A DNA stretch of 64,000 nt. It comes from an uncultured Marinomonas sp. Lineage in GTDB: Bacteria > Pseudomonadota > Gammaproteobacteria > Pseudomonadales > Marinomonadaceae. The stretch spans positions 1-64,000 of the forward strand of contig CANLRQ010000016.1 in NCBI GenBank assembly GCA_947493575.1, read 5' to 3'. Each line of letters starts with the position of its first letter. Within the stretch, counting starts at the first letter, position 1. Of this stretch, positions 52,779 to 61,795 are shown one piece after another. The position numbers were made by a program, and so were the translations under genes. The notes under the pieces were generated by a model. That model saw nothing but the letters and a program-made list of their open reading frames with translations. It had not been told where the DNA came from and made no database searches.

Positions 52779-53654
52779 CTACTTTAATAACTCTAAAAAA
52801 GAAGAAATTGCTGGATTATGATCATTCTTATTCCACGCAAGACACAGCTCTGCTTGTGGAGGACTATCAAGAGCAAGGGGTCTTAAAACGAAGTTTTCAA
52901 TGTTAATTCTGCCAGCAGATTCTGGAACTAAAGCAATTCCAAGCCCAGCAGCAACCAAGGCAATAATTGTATGTAACTGCGTTGCCGTTTGCACTATCAA
53001 TGGCTTTATATTATGAGTTGTAAATAGCTTTTCTGACAACTTGCAAAAGTACTCAGCTGTATCAGGAGCAAATCCAATTAGTGCAGTACCATCCAATACA
53101 TCAACAGGAATACTCTCAAAATCAGCTAAATCACTACCCTTAGGTATAGCAACTACAATGGGTTCAACCTGAACAGGCATGATATTGATTTTCTTCTGAT
53201 CTACAGGTGAACGAATTAATCCAATATTAATATCGTTTTGGTTTAATGCCTCAATCTGATCTTTTGACACCATTTCTTTAAATTCAAGGCTTACATAAGG
53301 ATAGCTTTGTTTAAACGTTGCGATTAATTGAGACAAAATACTAAACACTGAAGCGGAAGTTACAGCAATAATTAAGTGCCCTTCCTTTCCAACTGAGGTT
53401 AATTGCGCATGCTTAATTGCAGACTCGGACTGCCTAAGCACTTCTTTAGCTTGAATAAGGAAAACTTCTCCAGCAGCAGTTAATGAAATTGGCCTACTAT
53501 CCCTCACTATCAAAGGAACTCCGACGGTTTCTTCCAACTGCCTAATCTGCATACTAAGAGGAGGCTGTGTCATAAACAGTCGTTGTGCAGCTTTACCAAA
53601 ATGAAGCTCCTCAGCGACTGCAATAAAATATCTAAAATGTCTTAACTCTAACAT
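52779..53654 (-). CDS. LysR-family transcriptional regulator
   Basis: 291 residues from ATG at 53654 (a G-rich stretch upstream; the frame allows four more residues). The HTH at the N-terminus reads LELRHFRYFIAVAEELHFGKAAQRL, then TQPPLSMQIRQLEETVG. The effector domain follows (about 90-291). Such regulators control divergent operons; here that is the bicupin-led operon at 53818, across a gap that contains a shortened repeat. The effector is presumably a metabolite of that operon's pathway. Confidence 0.93.
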   Translation of the reverse strand: MLELRHFRYFIAVAEELHFGKAAQRLFMTQPPLSMQIRQLEETVGVPLIVRDSRPISLTAAGEVFLIQAKEVLRQSESAIKHAQLTSVGKEGHLIIAVTSASVFSILSQLIATFKQSYPYVSLEFKEMVSKDQIEALNQNDINIGLIRSPVDQKKINIMPVQVEPIVVAIPKGSDLADFESIPVDVLDGTALIGFAPDTAEYFCKLSEKLFTTHNIKPLIVQTATQLHTIIALVAAGLGIALVPESAGRINIENFVLRPLALDSPPQAELCLAWNKNDHNPAISSFLELLK

Positions 53655-53749
53655 TACCCCCCCCAATCATATATTATAAGAATAATATGTGAGTGTATTA
53701 TATATTGGAAATATAAATCAAATTTAACTAAATTAAAATTAATCACAAA

Positions 53750-53798
53750 GAGACCTTTGCACGAAGTATTAGCAAGCGAAGTAATCGTGTAAAGGTCT
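53750..53798. repeat. Short copy (49 bp) of the GAGACC element
   Basis: Left end GAGACCTTTGCACGAAG is joined directly to GTATTAGCAAGCGAAG…TCGTGTAAAGGTCT, the right-end half. Internal sequence is deleted. It lies just upstream of the bicupin start, and its right end is 20 bases from the ATG. Confidence 0.88.
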
Positions 53799-53817
53799 AA
53801 TAAAAAAAGGAAAAGAA

Positions 53818-54945
53818 ATGACAACTGTATCTCTTTCAGAAGCTAAACGTAGAACCGTTCGTCGCGTAGACCATCAAGGCTGTTCAGAAGCATTCCTAGA
53901 TTGCCGCCTACCTGGCTCAATGCCAAAGTACAACTATGCATTTATTGGTGGAGGAGTATCTCAGTCTAAAAAGCAAGTTATAAACCTAAAAGAGCCTCAT
54001 GGCTATAATATTGGTGGCGCCTCCATGCCCAACGGAATCACTAATAATTTACACCTACATTTTACTGCAGAAGTATTTATGTGTTTCGCTGGCGAATGGA
54101 CTTTTCGCTGGGGTGTTAACGGAGAAGAAGGTGAATTCACTATGGGGGAAGGTGGAATTTTAACAGTTCCAACCTGGATATATCGCGGGTTCACAAATAC
54201 AGGCCCTGATGATGGATTTTTGTTTACTTGCTTAGGCCAAGATAATACAGGTGGGATTATATGGAGCCCCGATGTTATTAAAGAAGCACGAGAAACAGGT
54301 CTAGCTCTTAGCTCTACGACTAGCAAACTTGTCGATTTAAATGAATTGGGCGGGCAAGATATACCTGATCTATTAGATGCTATGCCACAACAAGATATTG
54401 ATCAGTTAAAAAATTGGTCACCTGAAGAGATCCGATCTCGAATTACATTAGAAGAGGATCTAATTTGGTCAGATCGCGCCACTTTAGACTCGGTTTTACC
54501 TGGTGGACATAAAAAAATATCTCCTGTTATAGGATACGGACTATGTGAAGACCGCAATCAACAACCTCGTGTTTTCAATCCTCATGGTTTTTCAATGGCT
54601 TGGCTTGAAGCAGAACCCGGTGAGGGGCTCTTAAAGCATAGGCACAATGATAGTCAAGTATTTCTAGTACGCCATGGTGAATGGGAGGTTTCACTGAACA
54701 AGAATCTAGATGTAAAAGTACAACTAGGCTCTTGGGATCTAATCTCAGTTCCTGCTGGCACATGGAGAACTTTAAAAAATATAGGTGAAAAAACAGGTCG
54801 AGTATTAATGATTAGTGGTTCTGATGCTCGCACATTAATAGAGTGGTCTACAGAGGTTATAGAACAATCTGAAGACAATGGGTATGCATTAGATCCAAAT
54901 AATTATATAGCAACCATCAGTACCCTCGCACTACGTGCACGCTAA
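53818..54945 (+). CDS. Bicupin protein, possibly a ring-cleavage-type dioxygenase
   Basis: 375 residues. Two cupin domains are seen. The first has metal-binding residues H79, H81 and E85 in NLHLHFTAEVFMCF, and the second has HRHNDSQVFLVRHGEWEV near residues 273-290. The order and length resemble gentisate 1,2-dioxygenase-like bicupins, but the family is broad and includes isomerases and other oxygenases. First gene of an operon with an HpcH/HpaI aldolase, hydrolase and TRAP transporter. AAGGAA precedes the ATG. The substrate is not inferable. Confidence 0.8.
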   Translation: MTTVSLSEAKRRTVRRVDHQGCSEAFLDCRLPGSMPKYNYAFIGGGVSQSKKQVINLKEPHGYNIGGASMPNGITNNLHLHFTAEVFMCFAGEWTFRWGVNGEEGEFTMGEGGILTVPTWIYRGFTNTGPDDGFLFTCLGQDNTGGIIWSPDVIKEARETGLALSSTTSKLVDLNELGGQDIPDLLDAMPQQDIDQLKNWSPEEIRSRITLEEDLIWSDRATLDSVLPGGHKKISPVIGYGLCEDRNQQPRVFNPHGFSMAWLEAEPGEGLLKHRHNDSQVFLVRHGEWEVSLNKNLDVKVQLGSWDLISVPAGTWRTLKNIGEKTGRVLMISGSDARTLIEWSTEVIEQSEDNGYALDPNNYIATISTLALRAR

Positions 54946-54956
54946 GGAGACCATAA

Positions 54957-55723
54957 TGCGTACAAACAATTTAAAGAACTTGGCCAGTCAAAATACAGCC
55001 GCTATTAATGGGTGGCTTTCTAGTGATAGTAGCTACGTCGCAGAAGTTTTAGGTCATTCTGGTTATGATGCAGTTACTGTTGATCTGCAACACGGTCAGT
55101 TTGGAATAGATTCTGTACCTAAGCTTTTACAAGCTATTTCGGCTACCCCTGCAATGCCTTGGGTTAGAAGTAGTGGAAATGATCTCTCTGAAATAAATAA
55201 GCTTTTAGATATGGGAGCTTACGGAATAATTTGCCCAATGATTGAAACAGTGGAACAAGCTGAGGAATTAGTCAATGCCACTCGATATGCGCCTGTTGGG
55301 AAACGAAGCTTTGGTCCTGCACGAGGGTTACTTTACGGAGGAACAGATTATTTAGAACACGCTAATGACAATATATTAGTCCTAGCAATGATTGAAACTC
55401 CACTAGGACTTAAAAATGCAGAACAAATTTTACAAGTTCCAGGGTTAGACGGAATATATATTGGTCCTAATGATCTTGCACTTAGCCTTGGCATTTCACC
55501 TACCTTGAGTTGGGTTGACACAGATTTAAAAAATCACCTTCCTTATCTGATCAAACTTTGTAAACAATACAATAAATACTCAGGTATCTTTTGTTCAGAT
55601 GTCTCAATGGCCACAGCAATGAGATCTTATGGTGCGTCTCTTGTAACTCCGGGAAATGATATACAGATGCTTCGCACTGAAGCATCACAGAGAATATCTG
55701 ACTTTAAAAAGAGCAACTTATGA
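54957..55723 (+). CDS. HpcH/HpaI-family aldolase
   Basis: 255 residues from the ATG at 54957 (AAGGAG nine bases upstream). The TIM-barrel class II aldolase is recognised by DAVTVDLQHGQFG, AMPWVRSSGND, MIETPLGLKNAEQIL (metal-binding Glu) and DGIYIGPNDLALSLG (metal-binding Asp). Typical reaction: retro-aldol cleavage of a 2-keto-3-deoxy or hydroxy-oxo acid to pyruvate (or analogue) plus aldehyde. Overlaps the hydrolase gene by four bases. In the operon it probably cleaves the ring-opened product of the pathway. Confidence 0.92.
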
Positions 55724-56427
55724 ATAAGAATCCTTTGGTTTTATTGCCAGGGACACTTTGTGATGAAAGGTTATGGGAGTCAACTATCCGTTACCTTCCG
55801 CCTACGACTGAGATAATTTGTCCACAATATACATGCGGAGAAACTATGTCTGAAGTTATTAGTAATATAAGAGCTGAATTGCCAGAAAAATTCGCTCTAG
55901 TAGGCTTTTCACTCGGTGGTTTAGCTGCATTGGAGCTTATTAAACAAGCTCCAGATTCGGTCACTGGGTTGGCTATTATTAGTAGTCATGCTGGAGCTGA
56001 CACTTGTGAAAATAAACAAACTCGCACTCAACAACTAAAGCAAGCACAAGAACAGGGAATAGAACCTTTAGTCACATCCACTTTAATTAAATCTGGACTT
56101 ATTTCGACTAACCCATTGGTAGAAGAAAATTCATCTTTGATTATGAGTATGGCTAAAAGTACCGATTTAAATACCTTTGAGCGACAAACGCTCATGGCAA
56201 TAACTCGTGAAGACCACCACAAGACATTAAAAGAGTTTTCTCGCTCAATCCTTATTTTAGCTAGCTTAAACGATAATATATGCTCTTCAAGCAAGACTTT
56301 ATTAGCAGCCAAAGCGAATGATAACGCAGAGTTAATATGGATTAATGATGCTAGTCACTATTTACCTCTTGAGCAACCTCAACAGATCGCTAAGCAGCTC
56401 GATAATTGGCTGAAACATTTATCATGA
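55720..56427 (+). CDS. Alpha/beta hydrolase
   Basis: 235 residues. The nucleophile elbow is VGFSLGGLAALEL (Ser89-91 region), the acid lies around ILASLNDNI, and the histidine in NDASHYLPLEQP. An LPGTLCDERLWESTIRYLP opening is shared by small hydrolases such as MhpC- or enol-lactonase-type enzymes. It starts inside the stop of the aldolase gene (ATGA overlap), so the two are coupled. Likely hydrolyses a C-C or ester bond in the same pathway. Confidence 0.9.
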   Translation: MNKNPLVLLPGTLCDERLWESTIRYLPPTTEIICPQYTCGETMSEVISNIRAELPEKFALVGFSLGGLAALELIKQAPDSVTGLAIISSHAGADTCENKQTRTQQLKQAQEQGIEPLVTSTLIKSGLISTNPLVEENSSLIMSMAKSTDLNTFERQTLMAITREDHHKTLKEFSRSILILASLNDNICSSSKTLLAAKANDNAELIWINDASHYLPLEQPQQIAKQLDNWLKHLS

Positions 56428-56438
56428 ATATTTTTTAA

Positions 56439-56594
56439 AGGCGTAAAACCGACAATTATACCAATGCTTTTGATACAGCCGGTCTACTTGTCGAGCAAGG
56501 TGTTCGTACTGTGGCACTGTTTGGTGTTCCTAAAAAACATGAACCAATTAACAATGAAATCAATTGGCTAGAAAATGCAAAGTCATTTAATTGA
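56439..56594 (+). pseudogene. Short 3' remnant of an unidentified gene
   Basis: An open frame of 51 codons with no start, ending with TGA at 56592-56594. It reads TDNYTNAFDTAGLLVEQGV and then ALFGVPKKHEPINNEINWLE. It sits between the hydrolase and TRAP genes where no regulatory site was seen. The coherence of the reading frame suggests the tail of a former gene, perhaps a dehydrogenase; the family is not identifiable. Confidence 0.45.
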
Positions 56595-56657
56595 ATAATA
56601 AATGACTTAAACCTATAGGTCTTGTAAAACAAGCCTAACTCAAACTGGAGAAAAATA

Positions 56658-57650
56658 ATGAAAAAAACACTCTTATCCTTAATCGTTGCTACATCTTTTT
56701 GTGCAAGTATTTCTGCTCAAGCAGAAGTAATACGAATAGCACATGATAATCAACTAGATACACCTCTGCATAAATCGCTTGTTCAATTTAAAAATGAGCT
56801 TGAAAGTCAACCAAGTCTAGATCTACAAGTAGAAATATTTGAAAGCGGTCAATTAGGAAGCGTCTCAGAAGTTACTGAAATGGTACAGAATGGCAATATA
56901 CAAATGACAGCCGCAGCTTCGGTACTCCTTGCTCCTTATATTCCTGAATTTAATGTACTTGATCTATTCTTCTTATTTGATGATGAGAATCATGCTCATA
57001 AAGTGCTCGATAGTGAAACTGGTGGTCAGGTATTATTAGACGCCATGGAATCTAAAGGATTCAAAGGGTTAGGTTTTGGAGAAGTCGGGTTTCGTCATAT
57101 GACATCTAATCTTGGACCTATTTCTGATGAAAATATATTAGGTGAAGTACGCCTTCGCTCAGCAAACAACCCTATGCAGATTACGGCTTGGGAGTCTGTT
57201 GAAGCAACTCCAATTCCATTGGCATGGGGTGAGATTTATACATCACTACAGCAAAACTTGATTAACTCACAAGAAAGTGCCGCCTTCTCAGTATCTTCAA
57301 TGCGATTTAATGAAGTTCAAAATTATTTGACGCTATCTGGTCACATATATACTAACTTTGTCTGGTTCATGAACGACAAAATGTTTAAAGGCTTAAATAG
57401 TACACAACAAGAAGCATTGATTAAATCAGCAAATAAAGCTATTGACTATCAACGTCAACTATCAATGGAAGCCAATACTAATGTTGTTGAAGAACTAAAA
57501 GAATCAGGTATGAAAGTGTCTGTCATGCCTGATTCTTTAAAAGCAGTTATGGCAGAAAAAATGAATGGTGCGATAAAAAGCAAATTACGTGACCGCACAG
57601 GACACGCATTATTTGATCAAGTGATAAATACCGTGGAAAACTTACGCTAA
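56658..57650 (+). CDS. TRAP transporter substrate-binding protein, DctP-type
   Basis: 330 residues with a signal peptide (LLSLIVATSFCASISAQAE). The DctP fold is clear: VIRIAHDNQLDTPLHKSLVQF, GQLGSVSEVTEMVQNGNIQM, FLFDDENHAHKVLD, and the ligand-binding arginine in GEVRLRSANNPMQ. It captures an organic acid in the periplasm. AGAAAAA is weak RBS-like sequence. It starts the TRAP part of the operon with DctQ (57706) and DctM (58197). Confidence 0.93.
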   Translation: MKKTLLSLIVATSFCASISAQAEVIRIAHDNQLDTPLHKSLVQFKNELESQPSLDLQVEIFESGQLGSVSEVTEMVQNGNIQMTAAASVLLAPYIPEFNVLDLFFLFDDENHAHKVLDSETGGQVLLDAMESKGFKGLGFGEVGFRHMTSNLGPISDENILGEVRLRSANNPMQITAWESVEATPIPLAWGEIYTSLQQNLINSQESAAFSVSSMRFNEVQNYLTLSGHIYTNFVWFMNDKMFKGLNSTQQEALIKSANKAIDYQRQLSMEANTNVVEELKESGMKVSVMPDSLKAVMAEKMNGAIKSKLRDRTGHALFDQVINTVENLR

Positions 57651-57705
57651 TTGGTGAGAGTTGCGGTCACTATAGATGTGACCGCTTAACTTAAAGAGGT
57701 ATATC

Positions 57706-58200
57706 ATGAAATTAATAAAAGTGTTGCGTGGTCTAGACAAGCATTTTGAACCAGTTTTAATCGTTGCGGGAGTATCAATTATTATATTTGTAATCTCTTT
57801 ACAAATTATACTCCGCCTCTTTGAAAATTCTATAAGCTGGTCGGAAGAGCTAGCGCGTTATTTATTTGTCTGGGTAATTTATCTAAGTATCAGCTACGCA
57901 ATCCGAGATGATAGGCATATTCGTATTGAAGCTGGTATCAAATTACTACCACCTGTAGGACAACTAATTTGCCTAACTATTGCAGATATTATTTTTCTAG
58001 GTTATTCCGTATTAGTAGTCTACTACGGCACTAGTATTATCGAACGCAGTTTAGAGCTAGGTCAAATATCTTCTGGTCTAGAGGTCCCTGTCGCATTACT
58101 TTATGCATCTATAGTTTTAGGTGGAATTTTAAACGTCATCCGCCTAATTATGAAAGTAATTCAAAGAACTACACAGAACATTGAAAGGACTGCATCATGA
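57706..58200 (+). CDS. TRAP transporter small permease, DctQ-type
   Basis: 164 residues, four predicted membrane spans (about 18-38, 50-68, 88-108, 128-148). The conserved stretch FVWVIYLSISYAIRDDRHIRIE is a DctQ hallmark. RBS GAGG precedes the ATG. Overlaps the large permease gene by four bases (ATGA). Confidence 0.93.
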   Translation: MKLIKVLRGLDKHFEPVLIVAGVSIIIFVISLQIILRLFENSISWSEELARYLFVWVIYLSISYAIRDDRHIRIEAGIKLLPPVGQLICLTIADIIFLGYSVLVVYYGTSIIERSLELGQISSGLEVPVALLYASIVLGGILNVIRLIMKVIQRTTQNIERTAS

Positions 58201-59477
58201 CCTCTGCAATTTTATTTGGCTCTTTCTTCGGTCTTTTATTTATTGGTGTTCCGATAGGGGTAGCACTAGCTGTTGCCAGCCTTATTGCAATTACTTTCCT
58301 ACCATTTCTAAACCCCGAATTCCTAGTTCAAGGATTAGTTTACGGCCTTAACTCATTTCCATTACTTGCAGTAATATTATTTACAGTAGCAGGTAATCTT
58401 ATGAGCCGCGGAGGTATAGCGAATCGACTGATTAAACTTGCAGAAGTTTTCTTGGGGCGTTCAACTGGTGGCTTAGGAATTGTCGCTATTGTTGCCTGCA
58501 TGGTAGTCGCATCCATCTCTGGTACTGGATCGGCCACAGTTGCAGCGATAGGTCTAGCAATAATTCCAGCCATGGCAAAGAAAGGTTATGACCGTGCATT
58601 CTCTGGAGCGCTAGTTGCTGCAGCAGGAGGAATTGGTGTCATTATTCCCCCAAGTGTTGTAATGATTGTATATGCAGTAACTGCTCAAGTTTCTGTTACC
58701 GATATGTTTCTTGCAGGATTGTTACCAGGCTTGCTCATTGGTATTTCATTAATGATATATACCTACATTGAGTCACATCGACGTGGTTATGGTGGGTCCG
58801 ATCAAAAATTTTCGAAAATCGAAATTTCCACTATATTACGACAATCCTTTTTACCTCTAATGATGCCAGTACTTATATTAGGAGGAATTTACTCTGGTAT
58901 TTTCACCCCAACAGAGTCTGCAGCTGTTGGCGTAGTTTATGGATTAATTTTGAGTGTATTTGTTTATCGAGAAATTAAGATTTCGGAACTCTATAATATT
59001 TTACTCGAATCAGCCTTGCTCGTAGGTGTAGTGCTTGTGATTATTGGAGCGTCAACGGCATTTGGACGAATTTTGACACTCGAACGGGTACCTACAGAAA
59101 TAGCAAATTGGGTTCTAAGTACAACTGATAGCAAAATATTAATTCTTCTTGCCATATTAGTATTACTATTAATAGTAGGAACTTTCATGGAAACATTAGC
59201 TGCAATTGTTATTTTAACCCCTCTATTGCTTCCAATAGTTATTTCTTTAGGAATGTCTCCAGTACACTTCGGAATTATTATGATAGTGAACTTAGCCATT
59301 GGGTTTGTCACCCCCCCCTTAGGAGCAAATCTATTCATGGCAGCTCAAGTCGGTAAGGTACCTATTGAAAAGTTATCTAAAGCAGTTATTGGATTTATTA
59401 TTTCTATGATTATAGCTATGATTATTATTACATTTGTACCATGGTTTTCACTTGCAATCCCAGAGTTAAGATCGTAA
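58197..59477 (+). CDS. TRAP transporter large permease, DctM-type
   Basis: 426 residues with about 12 membrane spans. Motifs include FPLLAVILFTVAGNLMSRGG, ISGTGSATVAAIG, AAGGIGVIIPPSVVMIVYA and FVTPPLGANLFMAAQVG. These match the sodium-coupled ion channel subunit that moves substrate delivered by DctP. It is the last gene of the catabolic operon; a repeat follows 16 bases later. Confidence 0.95.
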   Translation: MTSAILFGSFFGLLFIGVPIGVALAVASLIAITFLPFLNPEFLVQGLVYGLNSFPLLAVILFTVAGNLMSRGGIANRLIKLAEVFLGRSTGGLGIVAIVACMVVASISGTGSATVAAIGLAIIPAMAKKGYDRAFSGALVAAAGGIGVIIPPSVVMIVYAVTAQVSVTDMFLAGLLPGLLIGISLMIYTYIESHRRGYGGSDQKFSKIEISTILRQSFLPLMMPVLILGGIYSGIFTPTESAAVGVVYGLILSVFVYREIKISELYNILLESALLVGVVLVIIGASTAFGRILTLERVPTEIANWVLSTTDSKILILLAILVLLLIVGTFMETLAAIVILTPLLLPIVISLGMSPVHFGIIMIVNLAIGFVTPPLGANLFMAAQVGKVPIEKLSKAVIGFIISMIIAMIIITFVPWFSLAIPELRS

Positions 59478-59492
59478 TAAAATAATCATAAA

Positions 59493-59631
59493 GAGACCTT
59501 TGCACGAAGCCATGAGCGACGATAAGACGAGGAAAAACAGACGAAAAAGCGAAGTTTATGCGTTATAAATGCGCATTTTGAGTCTGTTTTTAACAAAGTA
59601 TTAGCAAGCGTAGAAGTCGTGTAAAGGTCTC
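59493..59631. repeat. Full copy (139 bp) of the GAGACC element
   Basis: Ends GAGACCTTTGCACGA and TCGTGTAAAGGTCTC. The body matches the copies at 50344 and 52638 with few changes. Together with the copy at 53750 it brackets the bicupin-TRAP operon. Confidence 0.92.
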
Positions 59632-60389
59632 ATTAAAAATATTCTAGTCAGTATGTTTACTTAAGAGCCATAAATAAATATTTTTTGAACCTATAGAGCA
59701 CTTGGAAAATAAGGCAACCGCAGTGAGTTATTTACTTTCAATAAACAATTATCATTAATTATCTAAAAAATGGTAATCCAATGAGTAACTTACAAACTAT
59801 TTATAATTTTGTCTTCTGCTGCACCTTTTAGAACCAGTAGATAATTTTTTAAAATTAAACCGGAAACTAAAACTAACCGATATAAGAATTGTTGACATCA
59901 ATCTTATCGATAGAATCTTTAGGGCCTTGAGTCTGCACACTTTTTTTTAAACAGTTACTTCCAAAAGTCATATGAGAGATTAAACACTGCGTTTATAGAG
60001 GAAGAACTCGAAGGCTAAGTTTTAAACTGAAAGAACTTAGGGAATACGTAAATAAGCCCTAATTTAGTAAACAAGAAATAGCGTTGTAATTACATTGTTA
60101 ACCTTCTTCTTCTCGCTGCTAAAAATTAATCACCTTAGCTCAACTTGAACTCATATTCACTAAGACGTAATTTGAGAGCTTTTGCACGACTAATATGCTT
60201 ACTAGTGCTCTGTTAAAAACAGACCTAGTCACTTTCAGGTGGACATCTTTAAGAAATTAAAACAGCATAAGCGAAAACTTTCCTCAAAATATTCTTCTTA
60301 ATTTGAACATTTATCAACAAGGTTACATTGCTAAGCCTGACCCAAATGGGTATTCTCACGCCATAATAAGCTAAAAATCAGCTTATTCA
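59632..60389. other. Gene-free stretch before the cobalamin riboswitch
   Basis: About 760 bases, AT-rich, with stops in all frames. A degraded right half of the GAGACC element in reverse orientation (GAGAGCTTTTGCACGAC … TCTGTTAAAAACAG) lies at 60174-60223. AATAAGCT/AGCTTATT (60365-60387) is a hairpin just before the riboswitch. A Fur-like ATTATCATTAATTATC at about 59748-59763 is noted but sits far from any gene. Confidence 0.6.
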
Positions 60390-60630
60390 CGTTAGGTGCT
60401 TATTGTCTAAATAAAACACGGCTAGTAAAGCAGTGATACTTTAAGACAGAAGATAATCGGGAAACAGGTGCACTTCAGGAAGAAGTAAATCCCGTACTGC
60501 CCCCGCAACGGTATATAAGAGCAAGTAGCACTGTTCAATTCCACTAGTTAGCTTAAATGGCCTCTATTTAATCTGACATGGGAAGGAATGAACTTATCTT
60601 ATTCAGTCCGGAGACCGGCCTCGACGTATT
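60390..60630 (+). ncRNA. Cobalamin riboswitch
   Basis: Conserved pieces of the adenosylcobalamin aptamer in order: GTTAGGTGC (60391), GGGAAACAGGTGC (about 60460), TAAATCCCGTACTGCCCCCGC then AACGGT (60487-60512, the B12 box), ATGGGAAGGAATG, and AGTCCGGAGACCGGCCT (60605-60621). It is followed by GGCGAA-A-TTCGCC (60635-60647) with a CCCCTTTT tail, a plausible terminator or RBS-sequestering hairpin. It should shut down the downstream transporter genes when B12 is abundant. Confidence 0.93.
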
Positions 60631-60700
60631 TCAGGGCGAAATTCGCCACCCCTTTTAACATCATACGGGTGTGTATGATCATAATAATTGGAGATGCAAA

Positions 60701-60859
60701 GTGCATATCAAATCAGAGATAGTAACAGGAACAAAACTGTTTCTTAGCTACATAAGTGCAATCGTTTCTTTTGGGCTGGTTGCCCAATCCTTTCATCATT
60801 GCATTAAAGGCAGTGATTTCAATATATTTAAGCGAAGTTATCAAACTCAATCCGATTGA
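60701..60859 (+). CDS. Small single-span membrane protein, hypothetical
   Basis: 52 residues if read from the GTG at 60701 with GGAG eight bases upstream; a longer frame begins with an ATG at 60671. One membrane span (FLSYISAIVSFGLVAQSF) and a HH-C motif. It is the first ORF after the riboswitch, so a role in cobalt or cobalamin uptake is possible. It does not match CbtB in my memory of that family. Coding status is uncertain. Confidence 0.35.
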   Translation: MHIKSEIVTGTKLFLSYISAIVSFGLVAQSFHHCIKGSDFNIFKRSYQTQSD

Positions 60860-60987
60860 GATGAGGCTTGGTAGACTTATTCGCATCTTCCCTAGCATCA
60901 GCTTTATTTCTATGACTTGTTCTTAATAAGCAGGTGTGTCGCTTTTTCTAATCTATCACCTTTTTCGCTCCCAAAACGGAATGTGTT

Positions 60988-61764
60988 ATGACTTTTATTA
61001 GCGCTGACAAAATTAGTTTGACCTTAGATAATGGTAAAACACTGTTATCTGATGTCAGCTTCAAGCTTGATAAACAGCAAACACTGGGCATCGTTGGCCC
61101 TAATGGAGCTGGGAAATCTTCGCTTATTCATTGTCTCTTAGGGCTGAATTCAAAAGCGTCAGGAAAAGTAAATATTCAAGGTAAGCTCTTAACGTCTTTT
61201 AAAGAAAAGTCCCGTGCACAACTGATCAGTGCCGTTATGCAAGAAATGCCAAATGATATTTACCTAACCGTTGAAGAGGTTATTGAATCTGGCCGTACTC
61301 CATACAGACATTGGTTATGGGGACACGATAATGACGCTCAAAAGTGGATCGATTACGCCATAGATAAAATGAAACTGCATTCATTACGAAATCAGATGTT
61401 TCATACTTTATCTGGAGGGGAGAAAAAGCGTACTTTAATTGCACGTGCATTAGCACAAAATACGCAAATTTTAGTTTTAGATGAGCCAGTCAACCATTTA
61501 GATATACAGCATCAGATAGAACTGATGTATTTGCTTCAGTCCCTACCCATTACCTTAATTATTAGTTTGCATGACATTCAATTGGCAGCACGCTTTTGTG
61601 ACACACTTTTAGTCATGAACCAAGGCAAGGTAATACAACAAGGGCCAGCAAAAGACATACTCACCCAGTCCTTGTTCAAACAGGTATTTAAAGTAAAAGC
61701 AACTACCTATACCAACCAACATGACTGTTTAAGCATTCATACAGAGCCATTAACAAGTTATTAG
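60988..61764 (+). CDS. ABC transporter ATPase, cobalamin/siderophore type (BtuD-like)
   Basis: 258 residues with all ATPase motifs: Walker A VGPNGAGKSS, Q-loop VMQEMPND, signature TLSGGEKKR, Walker B ILVLDEPVNHLD and the switch histidine SLHD. Family: the FecE/BtuD/HmuV group that powers uptake across the inner membrane. The upstream riboswitch points to cobalamin, cobinamide or cobalt rather than iron. First well-supported gene of a three-gene operon, followed by the binding protein and permease. Confidence 0.93.
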   Translation: MTFISADKISLTLDNGKTLLSDVSFKLDKQQTLGIVGPNGAGKSSLIHCLLGLNSKASGKVNIQGKLLTSFKEKSRAQLISAVMQEMPNDIYLTVEEVIESGRTPYRHWLWGHDNDAQKWIDYAIDKMKLHSLRNQMFHTLSGGEKKRTLIARALAQNTQILVLDEPVNHLDIQHQIELMYLLQSLPITLIISLHDIQLAARFCDTLLVMNQGKVIQQGPAKDILTQSLFKQVFKVKATTYTNQHDCLSIHTEPLTSY

Positions 61765-61795
61765 CCATTGGTTCAGACCATAATTTGAGAAAAAC

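Noticed and set aside
59748-59763. Fur-box-like ATTATCATTAATTATC
   Set aside because: Low match to the 19-bp consensus and more than 900 bases from the nearest start; such AT palindromes are expected by chance here.
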